NCBI RefSeq assembly: GCF_000067165.1
Contig: NC_010162.1
Location: 12,884,501-12,948,500 of the forward strand
Direction: 5' to 3'
DNA from: Sorangium cellulosum So ce56
GTDB taxonomy: Bacteria; Myxococcota_A; Polyangia; Polyangiales; Polyangiaceae
Length of the DNA: 64,000 nt
Of the stretch, positions 8,549 to 16,935 are shown piece by piece. The notes beneath the pieces were generated by a model that worked only from the letters and a program-made list of their open reading frames with translations, was not told the origin of the DNA and ran no database searches. Position numbers and translations under genes: made by a program. Positions within the stretch are counted from its first letter, which is position 1, and each line of letters opens with the position of its first letter.

Positions 8549-9352
8549 ATGACGGCGGCACACCTCGACGGCGGCGCGACGATTCCGCGCGAGAGCACGA
8601 CGGACATCCTGCGGCGGATCGAGGCCGCGCACGGCACGTACGCCACGCGCCCCGCGCTCGCGTTCGACGCGGACGGCACCCTCTGGGAAGGGGACGTGGG
8701 CGTCGACCTCTTCGAGGCGTTCCTCGCGGAGCGCTGCGCGCGGCTCGAGGCGGAGGCGGCGCTGCGCCGCGAGGCCGAGGCGTTCGGCGTCGCCGCGGAG
8801 GGCGGCGCGCACGAGATCGCGAGCGCGCTCTACGCGGCGTTCAACGCCGAGCGCTACCCGGAGGACAGGGCCTTCGCGATGATGGCCTGGGCCTTCGCGG
8901 GGTGGCGCGAGGACGAGCTCGCGGCGCTCGTCGACCGCGTGCTCGAGGAGAAGGGCCACGCCGGGCGGATCCGGCCCGCGCTGCTGCCGATCCTTGGCTG
9001 GGCGCGCTCGCGCGGCGTCCCGGTGTACGTTGTCTCGGCGTCGCCGCGCGCCGTGATCGAGCGCGCCGTCGCGCGCCTCGGCGTCGCGCCCGAGCGCATC
9101 GCCGCGATGACCCCGGCCGTCCACGAGGGCCGGCTCGCCCCCGAGCTCGGCGCGCCCGCGACCTACGGCGAGGGGAAGACCCGCGCCCTCGAGCGCATCT
9201 TCCCCGAGCTCGCGGTGCTCGCGGCCTTCGGCGACAGCGCCTACGACGCCGCCCTGCTCCGGACCGCCCGGGTGCCCGTCGCGGTCTCACCGAGCCCCAA
9301 GCTGCTCGCGGTCGCCGAGACGATCCCCGGGCTCGTCCTGCTCGCCACCTGA
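8549..9352 (+). CDS. HAD-superfamily phosphatase (subclass IB, phosphoserine-phosphatase-like)
   Basis: A 267-residue haloacid-dehalogenase-type hydrolase. Motif I is AFDADGTLWEGDVG (nucleophile Asp and the DxD acid/base; the two residues after the first Asp are Ala-Asp), motif II is VYVVSAS, and motifs III/IV include the Lys in GEGKTRAL and AFGDSAYDAALL. An alpha-helical cap lies between motifs I and II, as in subclass IB. The frame is open to 8471, but ATG 8549 is preferred because GGGGAGA lies just upstream and the preceding residues are an Arg-rich run. The stop is 9 bp before an ATP-binding ABC gene, so the phosphatase heads a sugar-importer operon and may dephosphorylate the imported or derived phospho-compound (inference). 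Confidence 0.88.
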   Translation: MTAAHLDGGATIPRESTTDILRRIEAAHGTYATRPALAFDADGTLWEGDVGVDLFEAFLAERCARLEAEAALRREAEAFGVAAEGGAHEIASALYAAFNAERYPEDRAFAMMAWAFAGWREDELAALVDRVLEEKGHAGRIRPALLPILGWARSRGVPVYVVSASPRAVIERAVARLGVAPERIAAMTPAVHEGRLAPELGAPATYGEGKTRALERIFPELAVLAAFGDSAYDAALLRTARVPVAVSPSPKLLAVAETIPGLVLLAT

Positions 9353-9361
9353 GCTCTTGCC

Positions 9362-10471
9362 ATGGCCACCCTCTCGCTCCGAGGCCTGACCCGAAGGTTC
9401 CCGAGCGCCGAGCGCCCCGCGCTCGCCGGCCTGGATCTCGACGTCGACGACGGCGAGCTGCTCGTCCTCGTCGGGCCCTCGGGCTGCGGCAAATCGACGG
9501 CGCTCCGGCTGATCGCGGGCCTCGACAGCCCCGACGGCGGCACGGTGTCGATCGGCGGGCGCGACGTGAGCCGCGTCGCGCCGGAGGACCGCGACGTGGC
9601 GATGGTCTTCCAGGGCTACGCGCTCTACCCGCACATGACCGCGCGCGACATCATGGGCTTCCCGCTCAGGATGCGCGGGGTCGCGCGGGAGGAGCGGGCG
9701 CGCCGCGTCGAGGAGGCGGCGGCGCTGCTCGCCATCGGCCACTTGTTGGAGCGGCGCCCCGGCGAGCTCTCCGGAGGCGAGCGCCAGCGCGTCGCCATGG
9801 GGCGCGCGATCGTGCGCGCCCCCGCGGCGTTCCTCTTCGACGAGCCGCTCTCGAACCTCGACGCCGCGCTGCGCGCCGAGCTCCGGGTCGAGCTCGCGGC
9901 GCTCGTGCGCCGCCTCGGTACGACGTCGGTCTACGTGACTCACGATCAGGTCGAGGCCATGACCATGGGCGACCGCATCGCCGTGCTCCGCGCCGGCGAG
10001 CTCCAGCAGGTCGGCCCGCCGCGGGCCATCTACGAGGCGCCGGCGAACACCTTCGTGGCCGGGTTCCTGGGCACGCCGGCGATCAACCTCCTCCCGCTCG
10101 AGCGCTCCGGCGAGCGGTACGTGGGCGCGGCGCTCTCGCTGCCCGCCCCGCCGGGGGTGGCGCTCCCCGACCGGGCCATCGCCGGCGTGCGGCCCGAGCA
10201 CCTGCGCGTCGCGCCGGGGCGCGGATCGCACGGCGACGCGGGGGCGCAGGGCGAGGTGGAGGTCGAGGCGCGCGTCGTCGTGGCCGAGCCGCTCGGCGCC
10301 GAGACGTTCCTGTACCTCGACGCGGGCGGGACGCGGCTGCGCGCGCGGGCGCACGGCTTCGCGACGCCCGCGCCGGGCGAGGCGGTGCGCGCGCGGCTCG
10401 ATCCGCGCGACGTGCTCTGGTTCGACGCGGGCTCCGGCGCGCGGATCGCCGCGCCGCGGGCGGCGTCGTGA
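9362..10471 (+). CDS. Sugar ABC transporter ATP-binding protein (UgpC/MalK type)
   Basis: A 369-residue ATPase of the carbohydrate CUT1 class. Visible motifs in order: Walker A GPSGCGKST (about residues 40-48), Q-loop VFQGYALYPHM, signature LSGGERQRVAMGRAI, Walker B FLFDEPLSNLD and H-loop VTHDQVEAMTMGDRIAVL. The C-terminal third is the MalK-type TOBE regulatory domain (AINLLPLE, GVRPEHLRV). It is expected to form a dimer that powers the two permeases encoded downstream. The stop overlaps the GTG start of the solute-binding protein gene by four bases (GTGA), showing translational coupling. The order ATPase-binding protein-permease-permease makes a complete importer. Confidence 0.93.
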   Translation: MATLSLRGLTRRFPSAERPALAGLDLDVDDGELLVLVGPSGCGKSTALRLIAGLDSPDGGTVSIGGRDVSRVAPEDRDVAMVFQGYALYPHMTARDIMGFPLRMRGVAREERARRVEEAAALLAIGHLLERRPGELSGGERQRVAMGRAIVRAPAAFLFDEPLSNLDAALRAELRVELAALVRRLGTTSVYVTHDQVEAMTMGDRIAVLRAGELQQVGPPRAIYEAPANTFVAGFLGTPAINLLPLERSGERYVGAALSLPAPPGVALPDRAIAGVRPEHLRVAPGRGSHGDAGAQGEVEVEARVVVAEPLGAETFLYLDAGGTRLRARAHGFATPAPGEAVRARLDPRDVLWFDAGSGARIAAPRAAS

Positions 10472-11796
10472 GCGGGGGAGGCCGCGCCGTGCGCTCGCGG
10501 CGCGACGCGCTCCGGGCGCTCGCCGCGTCGCTCGCCGCGGCCGCGGCGGGATCGATCGGCTGCGCGCGGCGCGCGCGCGTCGTCGACGCACGTATCGAGG
10601 GCTCGCTGTGGTTCGCCTACGGCGGCAAGAACCGCGAGGTGCTCCTGTCGCTGGTCGATCAGTTCCACCGCGAGCAGGGCCGCTACCGCATCGAGGCCGT
10701 GTACCAGGGCGACTACTTCGAGGCGCTCGCCAAGCTGCGGACCGCGCTCGCGGCGGGCGCGGCGCCCGCCCTGACGCACGTGGTCGGCGAGGTGGTGCCC
10801 TACCTGGCCGAGGCGGGCGTGCTCGAGCCGCTCGATCGGTTCCTCGCCGGCGCGCCGGGCGGCGACCTCGACGTGGTCGAGGCCCTCGGCCAGTCGGGGA
10901 CGTTCGTGGGAGGCGGCGAGCGCCCGCTCGTGTGCCTGCCGTTCAACCGATCGACGCCGATCGCCTACTACAACCGGAACGTGTTTCGCGAGCTCGGGCT
11001 GTCGCCGCCGACGACCTGGGAGGAGCTCCGCGCGACGGCCGCGCGGCTCGTCGTGCGCGACGGCGAGAGCACGCGGCGGTGGGGCTTCGAGTGCCCGGTC
11101 GACTGGTGGTTCTGGGCCGCGCTCGTCGGGCAAGCGGGCGGCGACGTCGTGGCCCCGGACGGCACGCCCACGCTCGGCGGGGAGGCGGGCGTGCGCGCCC
11201 TCCGGTTCTGGCAGACCCTCGTGCACGAGGACCGCACGATGAAGCCGCCGCCTGGGCGCGATTACAACGCGTGGCAGGTGACGAACACCGACTTCCTGGC
11301 AGGCCGGGTCGCGATGATCTGGACGTCGACCGCGTTCCTTCGATACCTGGAGGACAACGCGGGCCAGGCGGGCGCGGGGAAGTTCGAGGTCGGCGCCGCC
11401 CCGCTGCCGCGCGACGTGCGCGCCTCGGTGCCCACGGGCGGGACGATGTTCGTGATGCCGCGCGGCGCCGCGCCGGCGGCGCAGGAGGCGGCGTTCGCGT
11501 TCCTGCGCTGGATGATGCAGCCGGAGCAGGCGAACTCGTTCGCGACGCGGACGGGCTACATCCCCGTCTCGCGCCGCGGCCTCGAGGTGCTCCGGCAGGG
11601 CGGCTACTACGCCGCGCACCCGAACGACCGCGTCGCGGTGGACCAGCTCGCGCACGCCGCGCCCTGGCCCTGGTCACCGGACCTGTTCCGCGTTCAGCGC
11701 GAGGCGGTGCAGCCCCGGCTCGAAGAGGCGGTGCTCGCCCCGCGCGACGCCGCCGAGACCCTCTCCGAGGCCGTCCGCGCGGCGCGCGAGCGATGA
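10468..11796 (+). CDS. Extracellular solute-binding protein of a sugar ABC transporter (UgpB-like)
   Basis: A 442-residue family-1 solute-binding protein. The GTG start at 10468 overlaps the ATPase stop. The N terminus has a twin-arginine-containing, Ala/Leu-rich signal (RSRRDALRALAAS) ending at Cys32 (SIGC), so export as a lipoprotein is likely though the lipobox is imperfect. Family features include the beta-strand WFAYGGK, the YQGDYFEALAKLRTALAAG helix, an APALTHVV segment similar in position to UgpB, and the ligand-side patterns VCLPFNRSTPIAYYN, PTTWEELRATA and GGTMFVMPRGA. The resemblance to UgpB suggests a glycerol-phosphate, glycerophosphodiester or oligosaccharide ligand, but ligand-contact residues cannot be verified here. 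Confidence 0.9.
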   Translation: MSGGGRAVRSRRDALRALAASLAAAAAGSIGCARRARVVDARIEGSLWFAYGGKNREVLLSLVDQFHREQGRYRIEAVYQGDYFEALAKLRTALAAGAAPALTHVVGEVVPYLAEAGVLEPLDRFLAGAPGGDLDVVEALGQSGTFVGGGERPLVCLPFNRSTPIAYYNRNVFRELGLSPPTTWEELRATAARLVVRDGESTRRWGFECPVDWWFWAALVGQAGGDVVAPDGTPTLGGEAGVRALRFWQTLVHEDRTMKPPPGRDYNAWQVTNTDFLAGRVAMIWTSTAFLRYLEDNAGQAGAGKFEVGAAPLPRDVRASVPTGGTMFVMPRGAAPAAQEAAFAFLRWMMQPEQANSFATRTGYIPVSRRGLEVLRQGGYYAAHPNDRVAVDQLAHAAPWPWSPDLFRVQREAVQPRLEEAVLAPRDAAETLSEAVRAARER

Positions 11797-12674
11797 AGCC
11801 CAAACACCCCCTCTCGCCCTACCTGCTCCTCCTGCCCACCGCGGCCTTCCTGGCGGTGTTCTTCCTGGTCCCGCTCCTGCTCGCGGCCAAGAACAGCTTC
11901 TTTGCGTGGGACCTGCTCACGCCCCCGCGGTACGTCGGGCTCCGGAACTACGAGGTCCTCGTCGAGAGCGGCGAGCTCGCCGGCACGCTGCTCCGCACGC
12001 TCGGCTACAGCGCCGTCGTGGTGGCGCTCTCCGGCGCCCTGGGGCTCGCGCTGGCGGTGGCGCTCGATCGCCCTGGGCCGGTCTATGCCTTCGTGCGGGG
12101 CGCTGTGTTCAGCGCCTATGTCGTGTCGTGGGTCGCGGTGGCGCTCCTCTGGATGTGGATCCTCGACGCCGAGGGGCTCTTCACCGTCGCGCTCCGCTGG
12201 CTCGGCCTGCCGACGAGGAGCTGGCTCGGCGATCCCCGCTCGGCGCTGCTCGCGCTGGCCGCGGTGAGCGTCTGGAAGATCACCGGCTATGCCATGGTCA
12301 TCTTCCTGGCCGGCCTCCAGGACATCCCCCGCGCGCTCCACGAGGCGGCCGCGCTCGACGGCGCCGGCCCGTGGCGGCGGTTCCGCCACGTGACATGGCC
12401 GCTGCTCCGCCCGAGCGCCGCCTTCGTGGCGACGACGAGCCTCATCCTCTCCTTTCAGGCGTTCGACGTGATCCGCGTGATGACGCAGGGAGGGCCGGTC
12501 AAATCGACGACCCTCTTCGTCTACGCGATCTACGAGCACGTCTTCATGAACCTGCGGGTCGGCCGGGCCAGCGCTATGATCGTGATCTTCTTCGGCTTTT
12601 TGCTCCTGTTGACGGTCCTGCAGCTCTGGGCGCTCCGCGCGGGCGCGCCGCGCGAGGGGAGGCGGCCGTCGTGA
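11793..12674 (+). CDS. Sugar ABC transporter permease (MalF/UgpA type)
   Basis: A 293-residue inner-membrane permease starting with an ATGA overlap on the binding-protein stop. Six membrane segments are visible, beginning with PYLLLLPTAAFLAVFFLVPL. The EAA loop that contacts the ATPase is present as EAAALDGAGPWRRFRHVTWP. The sequence FFAWDLLTPPRYVGLRNYEVL between the first two segments is typical of MalF/UgpA-like CUT1 permeases, which build the channel together with the MalG-like partner encoded next. It ends with a GTGA overlap onto that partner. Confidence 0.93.
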   Translation: MKPKHPLSPYLLLLPTAAFLAVFFLVPLLLAAKNSFFAWDLLTPPRYVGLRNYEVLVESGELAGTLLRTLGYSAVVVALSGALGLALAVALDRPGPVYAFVRGAVFSAYVVSWVAVALLWMWILDAEGLFTVALRWLGLPTRSWLGDPRSALLALAAVSVWKITGYAMVIFLAGLQDIPRALHEAAALDGAGPWRRFRHVTWPLLRPSAAFVATTSLILSFQAFDVIRVMTQGGPVKSTTLFVYAIYEHVFMNLRVGRASAMIVIFFGFLLLLTVLQLWALRAGAPREGRRPS

Positions 12675-13537
12675 CGGCGGGGCAGAGCGGCGGCGCCGGC
12701 GCGGGGCTCTTCAACTCGCACACGTACGCGCGCTCGCGCCGCCTCGTCTCGGACGCCGTGCTCGTCGTGGTGGCCATCGTGTGGCTCGGGCCGTATGCGT
12801 GGATGACGATCACCTCGCTGAAGACGCTGCCCGAGATCACCCGCGCTCCGGCTTACCCCTTGCCGCAGGCCCTCCAGCTCGGCGCGTACCGCGAGGTGCT
12901 CCAGGCGGTGCCGGTGATGCGGTATTTCGCCAACACCGTGTTCATGGCGACGGCCATCGCGCTCTTGCAGATCGCCCTCGCGCTCCCGGCCGGTTATGCG
13001 CTCGCCAAGCTCAGGTTCGTGGGGCGGAGCGCCGCGTTCGTCATCGTGCTCTCGTGCCTCCTCATCCCGGCGCAGGTGACGTTCGTGCCGGTCTTCACGA
13101 TGCTCGGCTCGGTCGGCCTCGTGAACACGTTCGGGGCGCTGATCCTGCCCTTCGGGGTGAGCGCGCTCGGCACGTTCCTCGTGCGCCAGGCGCTGCTCTC
13201 GGTCCCTGACGAGATCATCGAGGCGGCCAGGATGGATGGGGCCGGCGAGCTCAGGATCGTCTACCTGATCCTCGGCCCCATGCTGCGGCCGACGCTATCG
13301 GCGCTGTTCCTGTTCAGCTTCGTCTTTCACTACAACGATTACTTCTGGCCGCTCGTCATGACGACCGACGACCAGGTGCGCACGCTGCCGCTCGCGATCG
13401 CCCTCCTCCGGGAGCAGGGGACAGGGGTCCGCTGGCACCTCGTGATGGCCGGCAACGTGATCCTGAGCCTGCCTGTGCTCCTCGTGTTCGCGGCGGCGCA
13501 GCGGCAGATCCTGCGCGCGGTGACGGCGCGGATCTGA
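12671..13537 (+). CDS. Sugar ABC transporter permease (MalG/UgpE type)
   Basis: A 288-residue permease, last gene of the importer operon, started from GTG 12671 that overlaps the previous stop. The N terminus has a first membrane helix at about residues 27-47 (DAVLVVVAIVWLGPYAWM), followed by the characteristic SLKTLPEI segment of MalG-like proteins. The EAA loop is EAARMDGAGELRIVYLILGP. The segment VFHYNDYFWPLVMTTDDQ near the C terminus is the typical MalG/UgpE F-x-x-x-W-x-x-x-(L/F)-x-P-L pattern. No gene follows on this strand for 320 bp, so the operon probably ends here. Confidence 0.93.
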   Translation: MTAGQSGGAGAGLFNSHTYARSRRLVSDAVLVVVAIVWLGPYAWMTITSLKTLPEITRAPAYPLPQALQLGAYREVLQAVPVMRYFANTVFMATAIALLQIALALPAGYALAKLRFVGRSAAFVIVLSCLLIPAQVTFVPVFTMLGSVGLVNTFGALILPFGVSALGTFLVRQALLSVPDEIIEAARMDGAGELRIVYLILGPMLRPTLSALFLFSFVFHYNDYFWPLVMTTDDQVRTLPLAIALLREQGTGVRWHLVMAGNVILSLPVLLVFAAAQRQILRAVTARI

Positions 13538-13860
13538 GCGGCGCGGGCGCCCGGGCAGGCCCGGCGCCGGAGGCCGGCGGTCGAGCGGTCGACCAGCCGG
13601 CGTGTGCATCGACGTGGCAGTGAGCGTCGGGCGCGATCGAGCCATGCCATCGTCGCTGTCGCTGGCTCCTGCGCTTCGCTCGGGCGGCTGTCGACTGGAG
13701 AGCACAGCGCGCCGCAGCGTCGGTGGCAGAAGAGAGCGCTGCGCGGTTTGTTCTCGTCCGGACGCCCTCTTTTCTGGCCCGGTCGTCGCACTGGCTCGCG
13801 CCGGCCACGGCAGCGCCGGCCACGACAGCGCCGGCCAGGCGCTGCGGAAGGAGATCCACG
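13538..13860. other. Intergenic region with a short triplicated repeat
   Basis: No gene is supported in this stretch. Directly before the next gene there are three tandem copies of a 15-bp unit (GCGCCGGCCACGGCA, GCGCCGGCCACGACA, then a partial GCGCCGGCCAGGC) at about 13798-13840. Their closeness to the start at 13861 puts them in the likely 5' untranslated region or promoter. Confidence 0.6.
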
Positions 13861-14136
13861 ATGACCACCACCGAGCCAATGATGCAGAAGCAGATGGTCC
13901 AGAAGGAAGAGGGCAGGATCACGACGAAGATCGAGGAGAGGACCGGCAGGATTCCGTCCGGCACTTATCTCGGGCTGGCGATCGGCTCGATGGTGGTCTC
14001 GGCCGGCTGCATGCTGGCCGGCAAGAAGCAGATCGCGAACTTCATCGGCCAGTGGGCGCCATCTCTGCTCGTGATTGGCCTGTACAACAAGCTGGTCAAG
14101 ATCGAGCACGAGCTCGGATACGGCGCCTACCGCTGA
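13861..14136 (+). CDS. Small membrane protein, unknown function
   Basis: A 91-residue protein started at 13861 with AAGGAG 8 bases upstream; the frame continues upstream but that part is Arg/Ser-rich noise. The first 35 residues are charged and Met/Gln/Lys/Glu-rich (MQKQMVQKEEGRITTKIEE). Then come two hydrophobic segments, YLGLAIGSMVVSAGCMLAG (about residues 38-56) and WAPSLLVIGLYNKLV (about 66-80). It ends in a charged YGAYR tail. It looks like a two-helix inner-membrane protein; I do not recognise a family. It stands alone between the sugar importer and the next operon. Confidence 0.75.
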   Translation: MTTTEPMMQKQMVQKEEGRITTKIEERTGRIPSGTYLGLAIGSMVVSAGCMLAGKKQIANFIGQWAPSLLVIGLYNKLVKIEHELGYGAYR

Positions 14137-14564
14137 GCGCGCCCTGCGGCGGACGGCGGCTCATCGCGATCTCGTTCCACGAGCGCGTGACGGAGCCGCG
14201 CTCGTCGCGCTCGAACCTGGCACGGTCCAGGAGCCGCGGTCCGTCCGTCAGGATCGTCTCCCCCGGCGCCTCGCCCACCCAGCAGTGTACTCTGATTCCG
14301 CTGCCCGGGGCCGCTCGGTCACGAGCCTGCGGCGCGGGTCGGAGGCGCGATCCCGAGCCGCACGGGCGTGCCGAGCAGAGCCCAGCGGGACCGCCACCGT
14401 GCGGCGTGCATCCGCGAACGCGGCGTGCGCTCTGGACGGTACGACCCCCCCGGTTCGAGTAGTGTGCTCGTCTGGATTCTGTTTGACGTCGGATCCCTGT
14501 TATCAGAAGAATCGCCCGCGTCGCCACGTTGCTCGTCCGTTGCGGAGAGGGAAGAGGTGGGACG
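14137..14564. other. Intergenic region, no supported gene
   Basis: 428 bp with no convincing coding frame. The last 110 bp become more AT-rich, contain TTGACG at 14483 and a TTATCA about 11 bases later, and probably include the promoter for the operon starting at 14565, but the spacing is too short for a standard sigma-70 assignment. Confidence 0.45.
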
Positions 14565-15104
14565 ATGGGCACAGGAAGCCGGCGGATCCCGTGGGTGGTC
14601 CTGGTCGTCCCCTCGCTCGTCGTCCTACCGACGCAAGGAGAGGCGTCCGAGCTCAGCGCCGGTGTGAGCCTCGGGTGGCTCCAGGCCGGTACCATTCCGC
14701 GCCTCGCGGTGGGGCCGCACGCGGGCATATCGTGGCCCATCCAGCGAGACATCCTGTTCACGGTGCACGACCTGTGCACGATCCTGCCCCCGATCCAGGA
14801 GGACGGGCTCGGGGTCTACAACCAGACCTCGGCTGACATCGGGTACGCGTGGAAGGACGGCAACGTCAGCGCGGGGCCCTCGGTCGCGTTCTACTTCATG
14901 CCGGCGTGCGGCGTCACCTTGTGCGGCCGCGTCGGTGGCTTGGCCGTGGGCGGCCATGCGCAGACCAACGCGTACGTCGCCGGACCGCTGGGGGTGTCAG
15001 TGAGCGTCAACGTGGATTGGGTCGGTCGGGGCAGTCTGGTGCTCCCGGGCTATATGTCCGTCGTATTCGTCGCTGGTCCTGTGCTTCGATGGAGTGAGAA
15101 ATGA
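14565..15104 (+). CDS. Secreted hypothetical protein, first gene of an AT-richer operon
   Basis: A 179-residue protein. The start at 14565 follows GAGGTGG and yields a signal peptide (RRIPWVVLVVPSLVVLPTQGEA, cleaved near residue 27). The mature part is made of alternating short hydrophobic strands rich in Gly, Val and Tyr (SAGVSLGWLQAG, ADIGYAWKDGNVSAGPSVAFYF, VAGPLGVSVSVNVDWVG, PGYMSVVFVAGPVLRW), which suggests a small outer-membrane or periplasmic beta-barrel. Four cysteines are present. No family is recognised. The stop overlaps the next start by four bases (ATGA), so it is co-transcribed with two further genes. Confidence 0.72.
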   Translation: MGTGSRRIPWVVLVVPSLVVLPTQGEASELSAGVSLGWLQAGTIPRLAVGPHAGISWPIQRDILFTVHDLCTILPPIQEDGLGVYNQTSADIGYAWKDGNVSAGPSVAFYFMPACGVTLCGRVGGLAVGGHAQTNAYVAGPLGVSVSVNVDWVGRGSLVLPGYMSVVFVAGPVLRWSEK

Positions 15105-15811
15105 ACACGAGAAGATTTCTATTGTTGATCTTGGTCATCTCGGTCTGGGCGCTGGCGGCGTGTAACTGGACGTTCGGCGACTGCTATCCTGTCGAGGAAA
15201 GGACCTCGGGGGCAGGGGCCGGTCCAGGCTCGGAGCCTCGCCCCATCTACACCTCCGCCGCATCCGGTGACTTCGGGGCCGACCCGCAGGGGGGCGGCGA
15301 GCGCGAGATCGCGTGCAACGAGTCGGACCTCGAAGAGGAAGAGGAAGAGGAGAGACCGAGCGACAGCGACAGCGCGGAGAAGCCGACAGCTAGCCCGACG
15401 AGCCCGCCAGATCCCTGCCAGCAGAGCGGCGAGCCGACCATGGGGTGCGCGTCGATAAGGTTCAAGCCGTCGGATTTCAAGTTTGTCACGACCGTCGCCG
15501 ATGATGGAACTGATAAGGGAGGTGGTTGGCAGGAGGCAAAGTCAGGGCTAATCATCTACCTAGAATCTAGCCCAGTAGCGTGTTCCCTTCGCATTGGAAT
15601 GCCTATACGAAATAGTTTTTGGGGATTCATCTCGGCCGACCAGGCGGCGATGTACAGCGCTGAAGTGACGAATGTGGTCGCAGGCGAGATGGAGAGGACG
15701 GGTCGTTTTGCGCTGCCACCCGGCATCTTTTGCTCAGAATTTTTTACGAACGTGAAGAAGATGTTCGCGGAACAATACAAGGACCTTGGTGTAGTGGTCA
15801 ACAAGTCATGA
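15101..15811 (+). CDS. Lipoprotein with acidic linker and unknown C-terminal domain
   Basis: A 236-residue lipoprotein: signal peptide with lipobox LAAC (Cys21), then a disordered linker of about 100 residues that is Gly/Pro-rich and carries a Glu run followed by Asp/Ser/Pro/Thr, then a compact C-terminal domain (about residues 120-236) with two or three cysteines and several aromatic residues. That domain is encoded by DNA clearly richer in A/T than its surroundings. Both ends overlap neighbours by ATGA. Lipoprotein plus linker plus compact end followed by a cytoplasmic partner gene is the layout of some myxobacterial toxin-immunity pairs, but no toxin motif is recognised, so this remains a hypothesis. 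Confidence 0.75.
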   Translation: MNTRRFLLLILVISVWALAACNWTFGDCYPVEERTSGAGAGPGSEPRPIYTSAASGDFGADPQGGGEREIACNESDLEEEEEEERPSDSDSAEKPTASPTSPPDPCQQSGEPTMGCASIRFKPSDFKFVTTVADDGTDKGGGWQEAKSGLIIYLESSPVACSLRIGMPIRNSFWGFISADQAAMYSAEVTNVVAGEMERTGRFALPPGIFCSEFFTNVKKMFAEQYKDLGVVVNKS

Positions 15812-16929
15812 AGCACACGGTCGGTCAACTACTGGAAGTCGTGTACCGATATTTCCCCCGTGGGATCGGCGGTCCCGACCCGCACCAATTTTGGCAGGAC
15901 GACTCACAGCGCGAACGGACTGAAGAACATGCCCGGCTCGTAGCTGCGCGGATCCAAGCATCCAAGGACGAACGCTGGCATGCGATGCGGCGTCGCATAT
16001 CAGAGCGATTCCCTGACGTCCTACTCATGAATCGCTCTCTCCACCTACCTGCCGGCGCCTGTGACGCATGTTATTCGTTCACAGTCGATCTGCCGGACGC
16101 GCCCGACCGTCGAACGCTTTGGTTTCACGTGAGCTTTCTGGCTCCATACTATGTCGTTTACAGCTATCGCATGATCGATCTTGTCATGCCGCCTGTCGGC
16201 TTCGTGGTTCCGTATGGTATCAATTTCTCCATTTCGCGAAGTGCTTTGGGGCCCGATCTCGTACTGAGTCCGGATGATGAGAGGCTACATAGCGCGACCG
16301 TCACACGACGTGAGTTCACCTTCGATCTGGCGCCAGACGAGCGGCATTACGCGACGTGGATTGCCCATGAGATCGAGTCGACCTTCGGTTGTCAGCCCAT
16401 GCCACCGGAGGTCGGTACCGCGCTCGTGCCGGACGTGGTGGTCAGCATGCGCGGCGCGACGCTCTACGATTGCCTTTTCACCATAGATAGTCAGTGGGTG
16501 GAGCCGTCGCCGCCCGAGAGCGGGGCGGTCGTGACGCTCGACCCGAGTAGCTTGACAGAACGGTTCATTACGGTGCTCACCGTGCTCCGCGCGCACTACC
16601 AGGTCGGAATACTACTCGATTTGCCCAGGATGATTCAGCAGATGCCGGAGCCATATCGACAGTCGTTTGGGCTTTATTGGTCGGCATCTACAGACGGCTT
16701 CCTGCACAAGGACAAGATGCTGGAGGAGCTTGCGCGCATGCGCCCGCACGACGAGTCGCCGAAGACTCTCCGCGCCATGGCGGCCAAACGTGAGCTCGAA
16801 GCGCTGGTCGCTTCGTGGGACGGTGAAGGCGAGCCGCCGGCCGCCATGGTCGCTTGGGCCTCCAGGTTCCTGGCGAGCTGGCCCGTCGACTCGATCGCCG
16901 ATCTCCGCGCCGATCCTCCCATGACGTGA
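15808..16929 (+). CDS. Hypothetical cytoplasmic protein, partner of the preceding lipoprotein
   Basis: A 373-residue protein begun at ATG 15808, which overlaps the lipoprotein stop. It has no signal peptide or membrane helix, is rich in aromatic residues and Pro, and contains no motif I can name (KHTVGQLLEVVYRYFPRG at the start, PYRQSFGLYW near residue 290, a charged helical end). The first two thirds have lower GC and less biased codons than the genes around, suggesting acquisition by transfer. Co-translation with a lipoprotein suggests that the two products work together, for example as effector and immunity or effector and chaperone (inference). Confidence 0.75.
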   Translation: MKHTVGQLLEVVYRYFPRGIGGPDPHQFWQDDSQRERTEEHARLVAARIQASKDERWHAMRRRISERFPDVLLMNRSLHLPAGACDACYSFTVDLPDAPDRRTLWFHVSFLAPYYVVYSYRMIDLVMPPVGFVVPYGINFSISRSALGPDLVLSPDDERLHSATVTRREFTFDLAPDERHYATWIAHEIESTFGCQPMPPEVGTALVPDVVVSMRGATLYDCLFTIDSQWVEPSPPESGAVVTLDPSSLTERFITVLTVLRAHYQVGILLDLPRMIQQMPEPYRQSFGLYWSASTDGFLHKDKMLEELARMRPHDESPKTLRAMAAKRELEALVASWDGEGEPPAAMVAWASRFLASWPVDSIADLRADPPMT

Positions 16930-16935
16930 CTGCGG

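Noticed and set aside
8902..10467. Upstream extension of the solute-binding-protein frame
   Set aside because: It is antisense-free but overlaps the HAD and ATPase genes in another frame and is Arg/Ala-rich; the GTG at 10468 gives the signal peptide.
14440..14470. GGTTCGA block as a tRNA T-loop
   Set aside because: No acceptor stem, D-arm or anticodon arm can be built around it.
14483..14506. Sigma-70 promoter at TTGACG
   Set aside because: The only -10-like hexamer lies about 11-12 bases downstream, too close for a standard promoter.
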